A stretch of 64,000 nt of DNA, taken from assembly GCF_010389155.1 (NCBI RefSeq), contig NC_057761.1:24512210-24576209 (forward strand). The letters are read 5' to 3'. The notes beneath the pieces are model-generated. The model was not told where the DNA came from, made no database searches, and saw nothing but the letters and a program-made list of their open reading frames with translations. The position numbers and the translations under genes were made by a program. The stretch is from Erigeron canadensis. Taxonomy: Eukaryota; Streptophyta; Magnoliopsida; Asterales; Asteraceae. Shown piece after piece: positions 59,351-64,000 of this stretch. The stretch's first letter is position 1; each line of letters opens with the position of its first letter.

Positions 59351-61943
59351 ATGGATTCTGATGCCCAAAAAGCTACTTCATCTTCATGGGAGTTCAGCTG
59401 GTGAGTCTTTGTCTTTCTTTCTTTTTTATTTTTTATTTTTTTTAATAGCTTTACAAGGCTCTACATATGATTTTATCTTTCTGTATTTTTTTTTTTTAAC
59501 AGTTGTGCTATAATTTCTTTATTAAAAGGTATCCAAAACCTTTTGCTTTATATCTTTCATCATTTTGTTTTCATTTAGGTTAGTGCTTAAAGTTAGGCTC
59601 TTGTTTTTTGGTCACCAATAATTTTAGCCACTTGACTATTTTTTTATCACTTTTAAATGGAGCTATTATTATAAAATGGGTAAATGTAGAGGGTCCCTAC
59701 GAAAGTCGTAAATTCGAGCCTTTGGTTCTGTTGTATATGGCATAACTAGTATTCCCATGGTCGTTTCCTAGACATTTTCTCTGAGCATCCCTAAGATGTT
59801 TATCTAGCGAGGTTCGAACACGTATATGTACAGGGACTTTCAGGACGACTTATCGCTAGGCCGCCTGGTATGGCTAAGTGGAACTTTTGTATGTGAATAT
59901 GAACCTCTGCAAATATCTGTGTATCTATCTCATGAAAGTTGTGACCTTTTTTGTTATTATTAACTTTTTTTATAAATTCTATTTGCTCAGTAGCATGTTA
60001 CAATGAATTGCTGATACTTGACTAGGGTCCATAGGTAGATTTGCCATTTTATCATTGTTAAGGGAATGCATAACTTTAGTCAACAGTCAAACACATTCGT
60101 TAGCCATGAGTCCGTATAACACTCTTGTCTTCCATTAGAAGAAAAGTTTGTTCATGTAAAAAGGATGTGTTCCATAAATCATGTGGATTTAGATAGGGGA
60201 CCCAAAATGTAGATACCGTGATATAACAAAACTAAAGAATTAGAAGGGACTAAGGGCGTGTTTGGTAGGAGGAAATGAAGGTAAAGAAATGGAAATGATT
60301 TAATTTCCAATTTTGGTACACAAGAGAATTGATGATGCGGAGAAATGCAATTTTCTCGGAGAAATTTGTTCTTTGTATTTTTATTTCCACTCTTTTTGTG
60401 GGGAAATGAGTTTTATTAACAAACATTTCTCCGTGTATTATTACTGAGAAATTGAGATGGCATTTAAAAAACAAGGTATAAAAGACAAAGTCACGTGGTT
60501 TGCACATTCTACACATATCAAAAAGCTCTGATCCAAGTTCTCTCTCACTTTCTATTAATTAAAATTCACCTCTAGTATACTTTCAATCTCCGACATAATC
60601 TGCCCGTCCCTTTCATTGATCATAGTATGATATTCTGTCATCTCCCTTCCTCACCTTGCTTCAGGTTCTACACTTATGTGTTGGGATTTTGGTTTTATTT
60701 TGATTTGAGATTTACATAGCTTTTTTTTATTAGTTTCTTGGTCCATGAATTAATTAGATTCACCCATTTCCATTTTGATTCGGATTTAAAATGCAATGTT
60801 AATTATGATACGAATTGCAACAATCTTTATTATACAAATTGCGCAGTATCAATTTGGGATGTATCACTCTTGTATTAATTGATGTTCAGCTTTCTGGCAA
60901 CATATGAGTTGGGTAGTTTCTGTTATGAATGTTCAAGTTTTTTCAAGAAAAAAGGGATATTTGTGCTATGAATTTGATGTTGATCGAATCAATTTATTAG
61001 TATAAGAAGCTTCAGTGAAAAAGTTGAAGAAAAAACAAGCTTTTGTAAAACTTTGCCTTTTCATTTCTCTAATTATACCAAACACAAGAAATGATTTTTG
61101 TTTATTTCTCTGGTAATTTCTCTATTAGTACCAAACAAAGGAATTCATTAAATTTCTCACTTAATTTCATTTCTCTCAATTTCATTTCTTTGTTTCATTT
61201 TATTTCTCTAAATTTCTCTCTACCAAACGTGTCCTAAGGGTAAGAAAAATGAAGAATTTGAAATCTGATTCAAGATAATATAAGATTTTTTCTGCAGTGA
61301 TTTAGAAGTAGATTACAAGTCTGACGAAAAAGCTCACATAGTATGCTCAACACTTGCTGTTGACAAGGAGGTATGTAGTATGTTTTACTGATTTTACGAT
61401 ATTTCTGAACAGTCCATAGCATCTGTGTATTGTTAACACTTATCAGCTTTCTTTTTTCAGCTTCAGCCCGATAAAGTCAAGCGGCTAATGTCCGTCTCTG
61501 ATGGAAAACTTTTGGTGTGAGTTTTCACTTCTTTAGAAAGCTACAAAGTCTAAGATATAATAAAAAATTCTGCACATAATTTTGTTGTAAATGCAATTTT
61601 GTAAAACAGCAATTGAGTGTGTTAAAAATTCTGGAGTATTAAGTATATAATTGGCCCGTTAGTAATAAGCACATACGTATGTAATTGGCACTTTAGTAAT
61701 AAGCACATACATATGTAATTGGCACTTTAGTAAGTCACACGAACACCCTATTGGCTATTAAAGTTAGCACTGACCATACACCTTATTAACATTTCTTGAA
61801 TATTCTATTAAAGGCATTTTGAAGCTGTTGAAGCAAGATTTCTCCGGGCATCATATAGTGCCTTTGTGGATGTACTAACACTAGCTACAAAGACAATTGA
61901 ACAATTTGGCGAGGGCATGGAGCTACAGCCTCAAAACATATAA
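59351..61943 (+). CDS. KEOPS/EKC complex subunit Pcc1/LAGE3-like
   Basis: Four exons, 59351-59400, 61298-61370, 61461-61516 and 61814-61943, with GT-AG introns, join in frame into 102 residues, the usual size of this small family. The protein has the Pcc1 pattern: an N-terminal strand ending HIVCSTLAVDKELQPDKVKR, then DGKLLVVHFEAVEARFLRAS, and a helix YSAFVDVLTLATKTIEQFG. Pcc1 is the dimerising subunit of KEOPS, which makes the N6-threonylcarbamoyl (t6A) modification of ANN-decoding tRNAs and is linked to telomere and transcription functions in yeast. The first intron (about 1.9 kb) carries a SINE-like repeat and a hAT-like element. Unit A keeps only part of exon 1 and intron 1, so this is the sole functional copy here. 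Confidence 0.85.
59696..59883 (-). mobile_element. SINE-like repeat in Pcc1 intron 1
   Basis: On the minus strand GGCCTAGCGATAAGTCGTCC is followed by GTGTTCGAACCTCG, a plausible tRNA-derived head with A-box-like and B-box-like motifs about 45 bp apart. No target duplication was found. The right limit of unit A homology falls at its left edge. Confidence 0.5.
60257..61233. mobile_element. hAT-like non-autonomous element in Pcc1 intron 1
   Basis: The repeat CTAAGGG flanks it at 60250-60256 and 61234-61240 (7 of an expected 8 bp). The ends CGTGTTTGGTAGGAGGAAAT and, inverted, GACACGTTTGGTAGAGAGAA form terminal inverted repeats of the GTGTTTGG type common in plant hAT-related elements. The interior encodes no transposase; the frame at 60250-60516 is not considered real. 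Confidence 0.7.
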
Positions 61944-62804
61944 TTTTATTCCTAGTTTTTCTTTTCTTTTTGTTGGTTTTATATCCTATGTAAACCTCGG
62001 TGAAACCATTTGTAGGATTTCAGTTTGTTTTTTTTTTTTTTGTTGTAGCATAATGTTCAATTTTTTCTGGAAATACATATGTTGCATGGATCTGTGATTT
62101 CAGATAATCTGATTAACCATTATCAAGGAACTTGCTTTGATCATCTTTGCCAAAGTGAACGTTTATATGTTTGTTATGGGACTTCCGTTTTAAATGAGAA
62201 TTTGTTATGAAATTCATTCTTCTAACTGTAAGTTTGCTTAAGGTAATTGTGGTTTTGATTACAGGAAATGATTAATCCTCCTAACCAATTACAAGTAGTT
62301 TTTATTTGTTGTAATGAAACTACTCATTTTAAAGGTAAAATTAACCAGTTTATATAATTTTGTTTCTCGTTACATGTTAGTTTATGTTCGTTTTCATTAG
62401 TTTGTATTCAATTGAAGTATTGAACAATCAAAAAAGGACTAACTTGGTTATATGTTAAAGCTATTTGTCTCGGTCACAGATACAAATAAATGTTTTATTG
62501 CACTTGATTATTTATCTACTTTTGGTGATCCAATATCACATTTTATCCACAACGTAACCCTATGTGTTTTTTTTTAAGGTAAATTTCGTTTGAAACTTAC
62601 AGCAAGAGGCTTATCATACGTTGTCTTAACTAGGTCCGTGTTAGAGAGTTTCATCAAAATAGAAATGTCTATTTCAAATATCCAATAGAAAAAAAGAAAA
62701 AAAAATATAACCCTAATTATACATTGATCAAAATGTAACTTTAGTTATACGCAGAGAGCAATAAGAAAAAAAAATTCATACGAGGACAACATTTAATTAT
62801 TATA
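61944..62804. other. Pcc1 3' flank and spacer
   Basis: The 3' UTR of the Pcc1-like gene must lie at its left. The short frame at 61897-62097 overlaps the last exon in another frame and is not coding. No other feature was recognised. Confidence 0.5.
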
Positions 62805-63107
62805 TCTATACCACATATTAAAAAAAAAACACTACTCTTGTTAAAAGTTACATGGGAAAATGTCTAAAATGTCTTCCCTTGTCTAGATCATGTAATTTTT
62901 GCACCTAGCACCTTTTAAAGTATTCTCACATATACCATCTCATTAACATTAACGATTTAATTTACACTATAATCCTTTATCAACTCTTTAAATCAATTAC
63001 TTTTATATCAATTATCTACACCACTCGACGTCGCTTTCACCACCAACATCCCCCCCTCACACCGTCACTACCACGACCACCGCCGTATTGCGAGATTACG
63101 ATGCTAG
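62805..63107 (+). mobile_element. Short non-autonomous Helitron
   Basis: It starts TCTATACCACATATTAAAAA after a host A and ends CTAG (63104-63107) before a host T. The C-rich interior (CCACGACCACCGCC) mirrors the G-rich interiors of minus-strand Helitrons in this window. The subterminal hairpin is degenerate. Confidence 0.6.
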
Positions 63108-63134
63108 TTTACTATAAACTTTATAAGATATTGA

Positions 63135-63470
63135 CCTCCAAAGCTAACAATGATCGCCTTTATGCGTGGGTTTACGGGGCACGGGTTGTTATCCGGTTCG
63201 GCCAACATATTAAGATCCGACAGATTGTCTGCAGCCAATATTAGAGGTGTTTCGGTCGTAGTCCATAGGACTAAACCTATTAGAAATAGAACCCCAAAAA
63301 GGGTCTCTTGTATTTTTACATGGGTAGAGCGAGTGCCCTTTAGAGAGCTTTTCGTCTCCTTGAAAGCTGGAAGTTCTCCAAAAGTATGAAAAGCTGGAGG
63401 ACTTTGTACCATTGGATTCTGTTCAATAGCCCAAGGACTTGGAGCGTATCTTTTGTTGTTTCTCCTGCTT
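63135..63470 (-). pseudogene. cox1: Nuclear mitochondrial DNA insert with the 3' end of cox1
   Basis: On the minus strand the frame reads [16 protein letters not shown] then [20 protein letters not shown], which I recognise as the C-terminus of plant mitochondrial cytochrome c oxidase subunit 1. Compared with my memory of that protein, a few residues between EQNP and MVQ are missing in frame, and the normal end (KSYVK and stop) is replaced by a run-on ([15 protein letters not shown] ...) to about 63104. That run-on contains a hydrophobic stretch ([13 protein letters not shown]) of unknown origin and may come from elsewhere in a mitochondrial genome. Only the tail of the gene is present, so it is non-functional. 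Confidence 0.7.
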
Positions 63471-64000
63471 GAATAGTCTGTAATGATTATAGTAAAACCA
63501 ACTTACCCTTTTTATTTTGTTACAGTCTCGTACCAAATAACATCTCTATGTATGTACGTATTTTAGTTTGCCCTTTACTATTTACTCGAATTTTGTTCTA
63601 CAAATTTTAAGTCTCCATTCTTGTGTGTATTTACTGACCTGTTTAGTTTTATTGCATTATGAATAATTAATTATCTTTTGATACCGTTTATGACACATAA
63701 TTTTTCCCTTTAGAGCTATTATTATGGCACATTTGCAAGTTTTCATGCCTAAACCGCTTGTATGCGTGTCCAAAGGAGAACCCACTGATTCAATTACCTA
63801 TAACTCATCCTCAACAATCACATTGCAGTCAATCCTCATATATATGGTGGACAACAAAAGGTAACTAACCTCCAAGATTGAGCGATACAATGGTCCCGTC
63901 AATTCTATAATAGGAAACAATTCATATGGAGTTCACGGTAACTTGAGCCGAGTGTTATGTCGCTACTTAAGAACTCAAATTAACCTATCAGACTAAGTGG
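63471..64000. other. Terminal intergenic sequence
   Basis: No gene, RNA or bounded repeat was recognised up to the window end. Confidence 0.5.

Larger units (their letters stand above)
44344..59700. repeat. Tandem segmental duplication, unit B
   Basis: This is the second unit, in direct orientation relative to 26774-44155. It keeps all three genes intact (importin beta, tail-anchored protein, Pcc1-like). Unit-specific material includes a Tourist MITE (50128-50404), a pair of related repeats (51486-54053) and a MITE (58620-58785). The right limit is where similarity to unit A ends, in Pcc1 intron 1 near 59,700. Confidence 0.92.

Overview
This window is plant nuclear DNA. The evidence is AT-rich intergenic sequence, GT-AG introns, a CYP93-type cytochrome P450, an S-domain receptor kinase with the classic seven-exon layout, and many plant-type transposons (Helitrons, Tourist MITEs, tRNA-derived SINEs, solo LTRs). 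A eudicot is clear. An asterid, perhaps Asteraceae, is my tentative guess from the style of the Myb/SANT-like transposon-derived gene and the SINEs; nothing in the window proves it.

Layout. (1) 1-14,500: an intact two-exon CYP93-family P450 on the minus strand (1610-3482) and an intact G-type lectin S-receptor-like kinase on the plus strand (7142-10665), separated by small transposons and a duplicated promoter-side segment. (2) 14,500-26,650: a gene-poor nest of transposons: two well-bounded Helitrons, two degenerate ones, a 1,440-bp solo LTR with a perfect 5-bp target duplication, a second LTR, a SINE with a 17-bp target duplication, and a broken Harbinger-associated Myb/SANT-like gene whose two halves now lie about 5.3 kb apart. 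(3) 26,774-59,700: a tandem segmental duplication with an offset of about 17.6 kb. Each unit held, in order, an importin beta-1 gene, a gene for a tail-anchored coiled-coil protein, and a gene for a KEOPS-complex Pcc1/LAGE3-like subunit. Both importin genes (27948-30989 and 45563-48586) are intact and differ at 11 of 871 residues. In the first unit the other two genes survive only as 5' fragments; in the second unit both are intact (55720-57563 and 59351-61943). (4) 61,944-64,000: intergenic sequence with a short Helitron and a nuclear insert of mitochondrial DNA carrying the end of cox1.

Because the two units were once identical, each serves as an empty-site control for insertions in the other. 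One SINE is shared and therefore older than the duplication; another SINE, several MITEs and an LTR are unit-specific and younger. Inside the first unit sits an unexplained insertion carrying a divergent pair of small related genes (42186-42572 minus, broken; 42886-43218 plus), each with its own TATA box. This is the least explained coding material here.

Coordinates of splice sites were read by eye from consensus signals and reading-frame continuity. No database search or alignment program was used.
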